Below, piece after piece: positions 44,496-52,385 of a stretch of 60,283 nt of DNA. The stretch comes from CAYNYF01 sp964401385 (GTDB lineage: Bacteria; Planctomycetota; Phycisphaerae; SM23-33). The position numbers and the translations under genes are program-made. The DNA is taken from positions 1-60,283 of the forward strand of contig CAYNYF010000014.1 of NCBI GenBank assembly GCA_964401385.1, written 5' to 3'. Under the pieces are notes generated by a model that was not told the DNA's origin, did not search any database, and saw only the letters and a list, made by a program, of their open reading frames with translations. Position 1 is the stretch's first letter. The number at the start of each line of letters is the position of its first letter.

Positions 44496-46508
44496 ATGAG
44501 CGAGAATGCAGTTCCGCGGCACCGCCGCCCGACCGGGCTTAAGACCTTTCTCTTCGGCGCGCCGTATTACCCGGAGCACTGGAGCGACGCCGAGCGGGCG
44601 GATGACCCGTCCCGCATGGCGGCGGCCGGCGTGAACTGCGTCCGCATGGCCGAGTTCGCCTGGGACCGCATGGAGCCGCGCGAGGGGCGCTGCGATTTTT
44701 CCTTCTTCGACGAGCAGATCGCCCGCCTGGGCGCCGCCGGCGTCGAAACGATCCTGTGTACGCCCACGGCCACGCCGCCGCGGTGGCTGACCCACAGGTA
44801 CCCGGAGGTCCTCCGCGTGGACGCCGACGGGCGGCAGATGGAGCACGGCACGCGCCAGCACTGCTGCACCACCTCGCCGACCTTCCGGCGCTTCAGCCGG
44901 CGGATCACCATCGCCATGGCCGAGCATTTCGCCGACAACGAGCACGTCATCGGCTGGCAGACGGACAACGAGCTGAACTGCCACTTTTCCCTGTGCTACT
45001 GCGGCGCCTGCCGGCAGGCCTTCCGGCAATGGTGCCGCCGAAAATATAACGACATCGCCGCCCTGAACGCCGCTTGGGGCGGGTCGTTCTGGTCCGTCAG
45101 CTTCGGCGACTTCGACGAGATCGTGCCGCCGTACGATCGCCCGGCCCGGGCCAACCCCGGCCACGTGCTGGATCATCGAAGGTTCGTCTCCGACAGCGTC
45201 TGCCGCTTCCAGCGCGAGCAGGTGGAGATCCTGCGGGCGGCGAATGCGAACTGGTTCATCACCCACAACGGCTTGATGCGGCACATCGACTACGCCGCCT
45301 TCGCGCGCGACCTGGACTTCCTGAGCGTGGACATGTACCCGGCCGGTGCGGCCTCCGATCACGTGCTGGCCGGCTCGGCCGACCGGACGCGCTCGGCCGC
45401 GGGCAACTTCCTCGTGCCGGAGCTTCAGTCCGGACCGGGCGGGCAGGTGGGCTGGCTCTCGCCGACGCCCCCGCCGGGGCAGATGCGGCTGTGGGCGTAT
45501 CAGTCTCTCGCCCACGGCGCCGACGGGATTCTGCACTTCCGCTGGCGGACGTGCCGCTTCGGGGCGGAGGAGTACTGGTGCGGCGTGCTCGACCACGACA
45601 ACGTCCCCCGCCGGCGGTACGAGGAGTTCCGCCGCGAGGGCCTGGAGCTGCGGCGTCTGGGGCCGGAGATTCTCGGCACCTCGGTGGACGTCGCCGCCGG
45701 CGTGCTGGTCGAATACGACCAGGAGCAAGCCCACGCGGCCATGCCGCTGGGCAGCCCATCCCCGGCCGAGCAGGCCCGCATCGCCCACCACGAGCTGTGG
45801 CGGCGGAAGCTGCCGGTCGGCTACGTGGAGGCGTCCGACCGCTTCGACGGCCTGAAGCTGCTGGTGGTGCCAAGCTTTACGATCATGGACGAGGAGCTGG
45901 CCGGCAGGCTGGCCGAGTTCGTCCGCGCCGGCGGCACGCTGCTGGCGACCGCCTGGACCGGGACGCGCGACCGCCACAACCGCATCGTCCAGGCGACCCC
46001 GCCGGGGCTGGTTGCCGAGCTGCTGGGGGTGACCGTTGGCGAATATGGCCGGCTGGGCGAAGCCGAGAACGCCCTGCTGCTGGCAGACGGCTCGAAGGTT
46101 GAAGCCTTCGCGTGGTATGAGATGCTCGAGACCGGCTCGGCCGAGGCGGCGGCAACCTGGGAGCGCCTCCACTATGCCGGCTCGGCCGCCATGACCGTCA
46201 ACGCCGTCGGCTCCGGCCGGGCGTTCTATCTCGGCACGTACCTCTCCGAGGACAACGCCCCGGCCATCTTCGAACAGGTGCTGGCCGAGGCGGGCATCGA
46301 GCCCGTCCTGCCCGACCTGCCCGAGGCCGTCGAGGCGACGAGGCGCTCCGCCGGCGACCGCGCCCTGCTCTTCCTGCTGAACCACAGCCAGGAGCCCCAG
46401 ATCGTCCGCCGCCTGCCGGCCGGAACGGAGCTTCTCACCGGCCAGCCCGTCCGCGGCAAGCTCACACTCACCCCGAAGGAAGTCGCCGTCATCAAGCTGA
46501 GCGGATGA
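44496..46508 (+). CDS. GH42 beta-galactosidase
   Basis: A 670-residue family 42 glycosidase, likely a trimer. The TIM-barrel catalytic domain has acid/base E159 (WQTDNELN) and nucleophile E309 (FLVPELQSG). Cysteines C123 or C124, C167, C169 and C172 match the zinc cluster of Thermus-type GH42 enzymes. The trimerisation domain follows from about residue 395 and the small C-terminal domain ends the protein. AAAAGGA precedes the ATG. No signal peptide is seen, so it should be cytosolic and act on imported galactosides. It is alone, away from any transporter. Confidence 0.93.
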   Translation: MSENAVPRHRRPTGLKTFLFGAPYYPEHWSDAERADDPSRMAAAGVNCVRMAEFAWDRMEPREGRCDFSFFDEQIARLGAAGVETILCTPTATPPRWLTHRYPEVLRVDADGRQMEHGTRQHCCTTSPTFRRFSRRITIAMAEHFADNEHVIGWQTDNELNCHFSLCYCGACRQAFRQWCRRKYNDIAALNAAWGGSFWSVSFGDFDEIVPPYDRPARANPGHVLDHRRFVSDSVCRFQREQVEILRAANANWFITHNGLMRHIDYAAFARDLDFLSVDMYPAGAASDHVLAGSADRTRSAAGNFLVPELQSGPGGQVGWLSPTPPPGQMRLWAYQSLAHGADGILHFRWRTCRFGAEEYWCGVLDHDNVPRRRYEEFRREGLELRRLGPEILGTSVDVAAGVLVEYDQEQAHAAMPLGSPSPAEQARIAHHELWRRKLPVGYVEASDRFDGLKLLVVPSFTIMDEELAGRLAEFVRAGGTLLATAWTGTRDRHNRIVQATPPGLVAELLGVTVGEYGRLGEAENALLLADGSKVEAFAWYEMLETGSAEAAATWERLHYAGSAAMTVNAVGSGRAFYLGTYLSEDNAPAIFEQVLAEAGIEPVLPDLPEAVEATRRSAGDRALLFLLNHSQEPQIVRRLPAGTELLTGQPVRGKLTLTPKEVAVIKLSG

Positions 46509-46532
46509 GCGTCGGCTCAGACGATGCAGACG

Positions 46533-46609
46533 AGCAAATCCAGGTGCGTGCAAGCACACACCCTACGCGGCTCACCTCGAAGGAAGCAAATCCAGGTGCT
46601 ACGCGGCTC
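46533..46609. repeat. two nested direct repeats
   Basis: agcaaatccaggtg occurs at 46533-46546 and 46585-46598, and ctacgcggctc at 46563-46573 and 46599-46609. The order differs, so the unit is rearranged rather than a simple tandem copy. It fills the gap between the GH42 and sugar-transferase genes. Confidence 0.8.
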
Positions 46610-46674
46610 CGCCAAGGCTTAGCCGGAGGACCAGGGTTGGGCGCTGGCGGCTACCAACAGGGGGCGCGGGCGTG

Positions 46675-46680
46675 TAGAAT
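46675..46680 (+). promoter_or_regulatory. leaderless-type -10 of the sugar transferase gene
   Basis: TAGAAT ends 8 nt before the ATG at 46689; no convincing -35 is seen. Confidence 0.4.
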
Positions 46681-46688
46681 GCCCGGCG

Positions 46689-47309
46689 ATGGGCTGGTGC
46701 TATCGGATCACGAAGCGCGTCTTTGACTTCATCGCAGCCGGCGCGGGGCTGGTGCTGCTGAGCCCGCTGATGCTGGCGATCTACCTGCTGGTGCGGCTGA
46801 CCAGCCGGGGGCGCGGCTTCTTCGTCCAGGAGCGGTGCGGCATGGACGGGCGCATCTTCCGCCTGATCAAGTTCCGCACCATGCGGGCCGGGCACGTCCA
46901 CAACCCCGACCCCGCTATCGTGATCGACAGCCGGCACGAGAGCCTCACGGCCGTGGGGCGGCTGCTGCGGAAATTCAAGCTGGACGAGCTGCCGCAGTTG
47001 CTCAACGTGCTTGCCGGGCGGATGTCGCTGGTGGGCCCGCGGCCGACGGTTCCCGAGCAGGTGGCCGAGTATAACGATTTCAAGCGCCAGCGATTGCTCG
47101 TCCGGCCGGGAATCACCGGGCTGGCGCAGATCAACGGCGGCACCGCCCTGACCTGGGATGAGCGAATCGAGTGGGACGTGCACTACGTCCACCATCGCTC
47201 GGGGTGGATGGACCTGAAAACCCTGCTGCTCACGCCCGTCAGCCTGCTGATCGGCACCGAGCGCCGCGTTCGCCGCTTCCGCGACGTCCACCCGGAGCAA
47301 GCCCGCTGA
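46689..47309 (+). CDS. bacterial sugar transferase (polyprenyl-phosphate glycosyl-1-phosphate transferase)
   Basis: A 206-residue monotopic enzyme of the PglC/WcaJ-core type that starts glycan assembly by moving a sugar phosphate to undecaprenyl phosphate. Evidence: the membrane-associated N-terminal helix (FIAAGAGLVLLSPLMLAIYLLV), the KFRTM motif, and KLDELPQLLNVLAGRMSLVGPRP. It lacks the large N-terminal membrane domain of WcaJ. No glycosyltransferases or polysaccharide exporter lie nearby, so it may be an orphan for an exopolysaccharide or glycoprotein pathway. Confidence 0.92.
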   Translation: MGWCYRITKRVFDFIAAGAGLVLLSPLMLAIYLLVRLTSRGRGFFVQERCGMDGRIFRLIKFRTMRAGHVHNPDPAIVIDSRHESLTAVGRLLRKFKLDELPQLLNVLAGRMSLVGPRPTVPEQVAEYNDFKRQRLLVRPGITGLAQINGGTALTWDERIEWDVHYVHHRSGWMDLKTLLLTPVSLLIGTERRVRRFRDVHPEQAR

Positions 47310-47340
47310 CCACCGCCCGGGCGATCAACCGATTCACCGA

Positions 47341-48195
47341 TCAACTCTTCTTCCCGATGCCCAGTTCCTTCATCACCTCCTGGAGGTCGGACCAGACTTT
47401 TGCCCGGTTGTCTTCGGTGTAGCTGCGGAGCAGGAAGGCCGGGTGGAAGGTGGGCATGACCTTGATGCCGGCCAGGGCGGCATCCAGCATGGGCAGGGGC
47501 TGCCACCGCCCGCGCAGCTTGGTGATGCCCGTGGTGGTGTTCAGCAGGGCGTGGGTGGCGGGGTTGCCCAGGGAGACGATGACCTTGGGCTGGATGATTC
47601 GCAACTGCCCGATCAGGTAGTCGTGGCAGGCCTCCGCCTCCTCGGCCGCGGGGGCGCGGTTGCCCGGCGGGCGGCACTTGACGACGTTGCCGATGTAGAC
47701 CTCGTCGCGTCTCAGCCCCATGGCCTTGATCATCTTGGTCAGCAGCCCGCCGGCCCGCCCCACGAACGGGCGGCCGAGCTTGTCCTCCTCCTGGCCGGGG
47801 CCTTCGCCGATGAAGACGACGTCGGCGTTGGGGTGGCCTTCGCCGAAGACGACGTTGCGCCTGCCCTTGCACAGTCCGCACTTGGTGCATCCGCGGACCT
47901 CGCCGGCCTCGAGCGCCTCTAGCTCGGCCGCCTTCCGGCGGTCCTCGTCCGTCCGCAGCACGGGATGGATCGGGTCCACCCGCAGCTTGCCGGTGCCGGG
48001 CCCGGCGGCCGGTGGCCGAGGCGCAGCCGGTCGGGACGGCGCGGGCGCCGGCGGCGGGGCGGCCTTCCGGGCGGGCGGGGCGGCCTTCCGGGCGGGCACC
48101 GGCGAGCCGGGCGCGAGGAACTCGCCGGCCAGCATGCGATCGGTTTCGATCACCTGCCGCGCCGCTCTCCGCAGTCGCTGAAACTCCTCACTCAT
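47341..48195 (-). CDS. family 4 uracil-DNA glycosylase
   Basis: A 284-residue DNA-repair enzyme that removes uracil from DNA. The four [4Fe-4S] ligands are C103, C106, C174 and C190, with the family spacing of 3, 68 and 16; motifs are GEGPGQEED, GRPFVGRAG, NVVKCRPPGNR and TFHPAFLLR. The N-terminal ~75 residues form a Pro/Ala/Lys-rich tail absent from minimal enzymes. ATG 48195 was chosen for the GGAGG 5 bases upstream; an ATG at 48207 is a second option. Confidence 0.93.
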   Translation of the reverse strand: MSEEFQRLRRAARQVIETDRMLAGEFLAPGSPVPARKAAPPARKAAPPPAPAPSRPAAPRPPAAGPGTGKLRVDPIHPVLRTDEDRRKAAELEALEAGEVRGCTKCGLCKGRRNVVFGEGHPNADVVFIGEGPGQEEDKLGRPFVGRAGGLLTKMIKAMGLRRDEVYIGNVVKCRPPGNRAPAAEEAEACHDYLIGQLRIIQPKVIVSLGNPATHALLNTTTGITKLRGRWQPLPMLDAALAGIKVMPTFHPAFLLRSYTEDNRAKVWSDLQEVMKELGIGKKS

Positions 48196-48335
48196 CTGCG
48201 CCTCCATTCGCCGGGCGGCCCCGAATCGCCGCCCGCAGTCGAGGTCGAGCATAGCCCATCGCCCCGTGCCGGACAAGCCCCCCGGGCCGGGCTTATCGCC
48301 AAGTGCGGCCGCTGGCGATAAGGCGAAAACAGCGC

Positions 48336-48365
48336 TTGATTCTCTCGCCCGCCATTTCGCACAAT
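48336..48365 (+). promoter_or_regulatory. putative ferredoxin promoter
   Basis: TTGATT (48336-48341), 18-bp spacer, CACAAT (48360-48365). The leader to ATG 48417 is about 45 nt and contains GAGGGA. Confidence 0.45.
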
Positions 48366-48416
48366 GTTGCCGAGCTATCCCGGCAGGGATCGGGATTTGC
48401 TCTTGAGGGAACACAA

Positions 48417-48641
48417 ATGGCAGAGTGGAAGATCGAGATCGATGAGGAAACCTGCATCGGCTGCGAGAACTGCTCCGAGGAAGCCCCGAAAACGTTCCGG
48501 ATGCGCGATGATAACATCGCCGAGCTTGCAGACACACCAGGGGACGATGAAGACACCATCCTCGCCGCCGCCCAGAGCTGTCCGGTGGACGCCATCACCA
48601 TAACCGACGAGGAGTCGGGCGAGCAGGTCTGGCCGGAGTAG
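48417..48641 (+). CDS. single-cluster ferredoxin
   Basis: A 74-residue acidic electron carrier. C13, C16 and C19 (CIGCENC) plus C55 (SCPVDAIT) bind one [4Fe-4S] cluster; the spacing and length are those of monocluster ferredoxins of the Thermotoga/Desulfovibrio type. GAGGGA precedes the ATG. A plausible partner is the pyruvate:ferredoxin oxidoreductase at 53468-57061, but that is inference; the genes are 5 kb apart. Confidence 0.9.
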   Translation: MAEWKIEIDEETCIGCENCSEEAPKTFRMRDDNIAELADTPGDDEDTILAAAQSCPVDAITITDEESGEQVWPE

Positions 48642-48658
48642 CCGCTGGGGCGGAGCGC

Positions 48659-49741
48659 TCAGCCGGCGTAGCGCCGGCCCTCGTCCATCATGACCAGGTA
48701 GCTATCGACGGGAATGTAGTTGGCGACCGAATTGCCGCTGCCCAGGCAATACCCCCCGCCGGGGGTGCAGACGTCCAGCGTCTGGCGGACGCGCTTGCGG
48801 ATGGCCGGTTCGTCGGCGCGGCAGAGGAAGTCCACGTCGATTCCGCCCAGCAGGGCGCAGCGGCCGCCGTAGTCGGCCTTGGCGTCGGTGACCAGCTCGA
48901 AGGTGTCCTCGAAGCTGTGCTTGGCGTCGATCTTCACGTCATCCAGCAGGTCGGGCAGGATCTCGTGGAGGTTGCCGCAGGAATGCAGCAGGTACGGCCG
49001 GGCGGCGGCGTGGGCCATCTCGGCCAGGGCCTTGTGCCCCGGCAGTACGAACTGGCGCAGGTCGTCCGGCGAGATCAGCGTGGCCGTCTTGAAGCCCATG
49101 TCGTCGCTGGCCCAGACGGCCCGGACGCGCTCGAACTGAAGCAGCCGCTCCATCACCACCCGGTAGATCGCCAGCAGCCTGTCGGCAATCGCCTGAACCA
49201 GGTCGCGCTGGTCGTACAGGGAAAAGCACAGCGTCTCATACCCCATCAGCCAGGTGAGGTGCTCGGCGAAGTGGCCCCGGGCCGTGGGAATCAGGCACAT
49301 GTCGTCGGGAAGGTTCTTCTCGTACCACGCCATCGCCCGGTCGGTGGCCGCGTGCGGGTCCGGCCAGGGGTATTTCTCGAAGTCCTGCCAGGACATGATC
49401 GGCCCCCGGTGCTCGTCCTGGTAGGTCCTTCCGCCGGCGCGGGGAAGCGGGCCGGTGTCGGCGATGGTGCTCCGCCAGACGGGAAAGTCCACCCCTTCCA
49501 GGCCGGTGAAGACGTAGTCGTACCCGAGGAACCGCTGGAGGGCGATCTGCCGCTTTTCGGCAAGGTGCGGATCGCCCGGGCGGATGCCCGCCGTCAGGTC
49601 GAACCGCTCGCAAATAGCCTGCTGAACCTCGCCGTCCAGGAACAGCTCCATGTAGTGCACGCGCCGGGGCGTGCCCTCTCGCCGCAGATTGGCCAACAGG
49701 GCCTCGGCGTCCGGCGCAACGGGCCTGCTGAACTGATCCAT
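48659..49741 (-). CDS. uroporphyrinogen decarboxylase-fold protein (second copy)
   Basis: A 360-residue UroD/MtaA-superfamily protein, only distantly similar to the one at 33392. The zinc-type motif H-x-C is in LLHSCGNL, followed by LLGGIDVDFLC and GGGYCLGSGNSV. Like its relative it is more probably a corrinoid- or thiol-methyltransferase than haem-pathway HemE. It has its own promoter and no methyltransferase partner nearby. Confidence 0.85.
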   Translation of the reverse strand: MDQFSRPVAPDAEALLANLRREGTPRRVHYMELFLDGEVQQAICERFDLTAGIRPGDPHLAEKRQIALQRFLGYDYVFTGLEGVDFPVWRSTIADTGPLPRAGGRTYQDEHRGPIMSWQDFEKYPWPDPHAATDRAMAWYEKNLPDDMCLIPTARGHFAEHLTWLMGYETLCFSLYDQRDLVQAIADRLLAIYRVVMERLLQFERVRAVWASDDMGFKTATLISPDDLRQFVLPGHKALAEMAHAAARPYLLHSCGNLHEILPDLLDDVKIDAKHSFEDTFELVTDAKADYGGRCALLGGIDVDFLCRADEPAIRKRVRQTLDVCTPGGGYCLGSGNSVANYIPVDSYLVMMDEGRRYAG

Positions 49742-49779
49742 GCTCGCTCCCTTATCTTCCGTGCTGCCTTCGAGCCGCT

Positions 49780-49807
49780 AGTATAGCCGGGGCGGAGCGT
49801 TTTCCAA
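49780..49807 (-). promoter_or_regulatory. promoter of the second UroD-family gene
   Basis: Minus strand: TTGGAA (49807-49802), 16-bp spacer, TATACT (49785-49780), leader about 30 nt. Confidence 0.55.
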
Positions 49808-49919
49808 GCGGCTCGGGCGTTTTGCCACGGCCGTGACAATGCGCGGGGACAGCGCTTCCGGAGAGGGCATGCGCGCTCATTGATTGCCGCTGCGGGCTCG
49901 CGCGGGGAGCAGCGCCCCG

Positions 49920-50183
49920 TCAGCCCTGCACGTTCTTGCTGGCCAGGTAGTAGAGCTTGTTGTCCCGGAACCTGGAGGTGATCCGCCCCTCCTCTCTCAG
50001 CGCGGCCAGCAGCTTGGCCAGCTCCAACCGGTGGCAGCCGAAGACCTCGACCATGTCGTCGATGGTCCCCGGCCGCGGGCAGGCCCCGCTAGCACAGCCG
50101 GACGGCCAAGCCCGCGACTGTTCCCGGTCATTTATTCTACGATACTTGCTGGATTCAGGCAGCGCCGGTGCCGGCGGGCGCAT
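49920..50183 (-). CDS. small winged-helix-like protein, unknown
   Basis: An 87-residue reading frame whose first 29 bases overlap the end of plsC. The C-terminal half (TIDDMVEVFGCHRLELAKLLAAL, then EEGRITSRFRDNKLYYL) has the pattern of a winged helix: three helices and a two-stranded wing. The N-terminal part, with Cys residues in SGCASGACP, is less convincing. It may be a genuine small regulator co-translated with plsC and cmk, or the tail of a truncated protein. No family is recognised. Confidence 0.5.
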   Translation of the reverse strand: MRPPAPALPESSKYRRINDREQSRAWPSGCASGACPRPGTIDDMVEVFGCHRLELAKLLAALREEGRITSRFRDNKLYYLASKNVQG

Positions 50184-50877
50184 CCGGCGGCGAACTGCCC
50201 AGGCAGCGGACCTCCGCCTGCAAAGCGACGATTCGCTCCCGCACGCGCGCGACCAGCTCCGCCGGCTCCAGGTCGGCTATTTCATCGTGGGCGATCGGCC
50301 GGCCGTAAATCACGACGATTCGTCCGGGCCGGGGCAGCCACCGCGTCCGCGGCCAGCACGCAAACGCCCCTTCGATGGCCACCGGCACGATCCAGTCGGC
50401 CCCGCGCCGCGCCAGCATCGCCGCCCCGGGCAGGAACTTACCGACAAGCCCATCCCGCGTGCGCGTGGCCTCGGGGAACATCACCAGTTGCTCGCCCCGG
50501 CGCAGTCGCCGCAGGGCCTCCTTCAGGGCTCTCGTGTCGGCCGACGCCCGCCGCACGGGAAAGGCGTTGAACGAGACGATCAACCACCGGAAAACGGGGA
50601 AGCGGAACAAATCGTCGCGGGCCATGTAGTTCATCGGGCGCCGCAGAGCCAGGCCCATCAGCGGCGGGTCGAGGTAGCTCTGGTGGTTGCAGAGGTACAG
50701 CACCGACCCGGCCGAAGGCTCGTGGTGGCGGTTCAAGACCCGAACCCTCCACATGCCCACGCAGCTCACTTGGCAGAGCCGCCGCCACAGACGGTACCAC
50801 AAACTCGGCGCCGGCGCCCCCGAGGCGAAGCGCCACCCGCGCAGCTTCGGGTTAGGATGTGACCGCAGCCCTTTCAT
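50155..50877 (-). CDS. plsC: 1-acyl-sn-glycerol-3-phosphate acyltransferase
   Basis: A 240-residue peripheral membrane enzyme that acylates lysophosphatidate to phosphatidate. The catalytic H-x4-D is in LCNHQSYLD, followed by the substrate motif FPEATRTRDG. The ATG overlaps the last 4 bases of cmk (ATGA), so the two are translationally coupled; cmk-plsC pairs occur widely. Confidence 0.94.
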   Translation of the reverse strand: MKGLRSHPNPKLRGWRFASGAPAPSLWYRLWRRLCQVSCVGMWRVRVLNRHHEPSAGSVLYLCNHQSYLDPPLMGLALRRPMNYMARDDLFRFPVFRWLIVSFNAFPVRRASADTRALKEALRRLRRGEQLVMFPEATRTRDGLVGKFLPGAAMLARRGADWIVPVAIEGAFACWPRTRWLPRPGRIVVIYGRPIAHDEIADLEPAELVARVRERIVALQAEVRCLGSSPPDAPAGTGAA

Positions 50878-51548
50878 CCGGCCCCTTGGACGCGCCGCTT
50901 CAGCTCGGCGGTGACCTGCTCGATGCTCATGTCGGTGGTGTCGATCTCGACGGCGTCGTCGGGCTTGACCAGCGGGGCGACGGCCCGGCTGCGATCGCGC
51001 CCGTCGCGGGCGAGCATGGCCTCCAGCACCGCCCGGTAGCTCACGTCCTGGCCGTCGGCGGTCATCTCGTCGTGCCGGCGACGGGCGCGTACCTCCGGGG
51101 ACGCGTCCAGGTAGAACTTCACGTCGGCGTCGGGGAAGACCACCGACCCCTGGTCGCGTCCCTCGGCCACGACGCCGCCGGTGCTGCGGGCAAGCCGGCG
51201 CCCGATCCGCCGCTGCATCGCCACCAGCACCGCGCGCACGCCGGGCGCGCGGGCGACGTAGTGCGAGTTGTCGCTAACCTCGGCCGAGCGAATCCGCCGC
51301 GTGACGTCCTCACCGTCCAGCAGCACGCGGAAATCGTCGCCGGCGTATTCCAGGCGGAGGTCGAGCCGCCGGGCCAGCTCGGCCAAGGCCGCCGCGTCTT
51401 CCATGTCCACCCCGCCGCTCAGGGCCGCCAGCGTCGCCGCCCGGTACGTCGCCCCCGTGTCCAGGTAGGCGATCCGCAGCGCCTTGGCCAGCTCCCTGGC
51501 GGCCGTGCTCTTGCCCGAGCCGGCCGGGCCGTCAATGGTGATGATCAT
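50874..51548 (-). CDS. cmk: cytidylate kinase
   Basis: A 224-residue CMP/dCMP kinase. The P-loop is GPAGSGKST at residues 7-15; YLDTGATYRA and the later GRDQGSVVFPDAD form the substrate site. Length is normal. It is the first gene of a cmk-plsC-small ORF unit with only a few bases between its -10 and the ATG. Confidence 0.95.
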   Translation of the reverse strand: MIITIDGPAGSGKSTAARELAKALRIAYLDTGATYRAATLAALSGGVDMEDAAALAELARRLDLRLEYAGDDFRVLLDGEDVTRRIRSAEVSDNSHYVARAPGVRAVLVAMQRRIGRRLARSTGGVVAEGRDQGSVVFPDADVKFYLDASPEVRARRRHDEMTADGQDVSYRAVLEAMLARDGRDRSRAVAPLVKPDDAVEIDTTDMSIEQVTAELKRRVQGAG

Positions 51549-51554
51549 GGCGAT

Positions 51555-51560
51555 TTTATA
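51555..51560 (-). promoter_or_regulatory. leaderless-type -10 of cmk
   Basis: Minus-strand TATAAA lies 6 nt before the ATG at 51548; the -35 is not clear. Confidence 0.4.
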
Positions 51561-51619
51561 CAGGATTGCCCGCTCATCCGGTAGCCGGGAGCGCCATTTC
51601 CCCGCGGCGGGTTCGGCGG

Positions 51620-51625
51620 TATAGT
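51620..51625 (+). promoter_or_regulatory. -10 element of the small lipoprotein gene
   Basis: TATAGT; a TTTCCC at 51597-51602 gives a weak -35 at 17 bp. The leader would be about 24 nt. Confidence 0.4.
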
Positions 51626-51655
51626 ATGGCCCGCCGGCGGGAATGGAATGAGACC

Positions 51656-52096
51656 ATGAAGAAGCTTCCGCTACTGCTGCTGGTACTGTGCGTTGCCGGC
51701 TGCGAGCGCAAGGGCGAGGAAGGGCAATCAGGCCGACGCCCGCCCTCCGAGGGTCAGGGGCTGCTGAGCCGGGCCGATGCGCGGCAGCTCCTGTGGAAGC
51801 TGCCGGAGGTGGCCGCCTGGTCCAGCCGCGTCCGGCGCGAGTCCCGGGGCAAGTACATGCCCATCTACAATGTCGAGCGCACCCCGGATGACTGCCGGAA
51901 GGCGGGCGAGACGCGCCTCACCTGGATCTTCTGCCTGGAGAAGCAAAGCTCCAGGGAAAAGGTGCTGTGGAACCGCTTTCAGGTCGACGCCGCCAGCCGG
52001 GAGATCGGCGTGTGGGACCCGTTTCGCGGCCGGTACATCCCGCTGGCCGAATGGCGCCGGAAGCACGACTTTGGCCGGGGCCCGGCCGGGCCGTGA
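51656..52096 (+). CDS. small lipoprotein of unknown function
   Basis: A 146-residue protein. The start MKKLPLLLLVLCVAGC is a textbook lipoprotein signal with a lipobox (VAGC), so mature Cys is lipidated. The remaining ~130 residues are polar and unrecognised (WNRFQVDAASREIGVWDP is the most structured-looking part). An ATG at 51656 is the only start that gives a signal peptide. Divergent from cmk. Confidence 0.75.
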   Translation: MKKLPLLLLVLCVAGCERKGEEGQSGRRPPSEGQGLLSRADARQLLWKLPEVAAWSSRVRRESRGKYMPIYNVERTPDDCRKAGETRLTWIFCLEKQSSREKVLWNRFQVDAASREIGVWDPFRGRYIPLAEWRRKHDFGRGPAGP

Positions 52097-52115
52097 AAGT
52101 GAGGCAGCCGCCGAG

Positions 52116-52265
52116 GTGTCCGCCGTGGCTGATGATCGCCGCTTCGACGTGAAGTTTCCGCTGGGGGACTACCTGCCCGAACCCAACAGCAGCAAGACCG
52201 TCGCCGAGCCGGCGCGGCGGACGGCGGTCCTGACCGAGTGCGACGTGGCGGTCTTCGGCGGCGGC
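52116..52265 (+). pseudogene. remnant of a FAD-dependent oxidoreductase N-terminus
   Basis: Fifty codons in one frame, beginning with GTG, read FDVKFPLGDYLPEPN, then KTVAEPARRTAVLTECDVAV followed by FGGG. This resembles the N-terminus of FAD-dependent oxidoreductases common in planctomycetes, where the strand-plus-glycine motif continues as GGGPAG. Directly after GGG the similarity stops and the frame becomes unlike protein. The rest of the gene is missing, so it is a truncated relic in the 289-bp gap between the lipoprotein and DHODH-like genes. Confidence 0.55.
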
Positions 52266-52385
52266 CGTTGCGACGGCAGCGGCTTTGAGCGGGCAGGAAC
52301 ACGGGTTGCGAGTCGGAGATCCCCCGTGACGGGCAAGCGTGGCGCCCAAACTTCCACCCGGGCGAGAATCGTCAATGGCAAAGCC

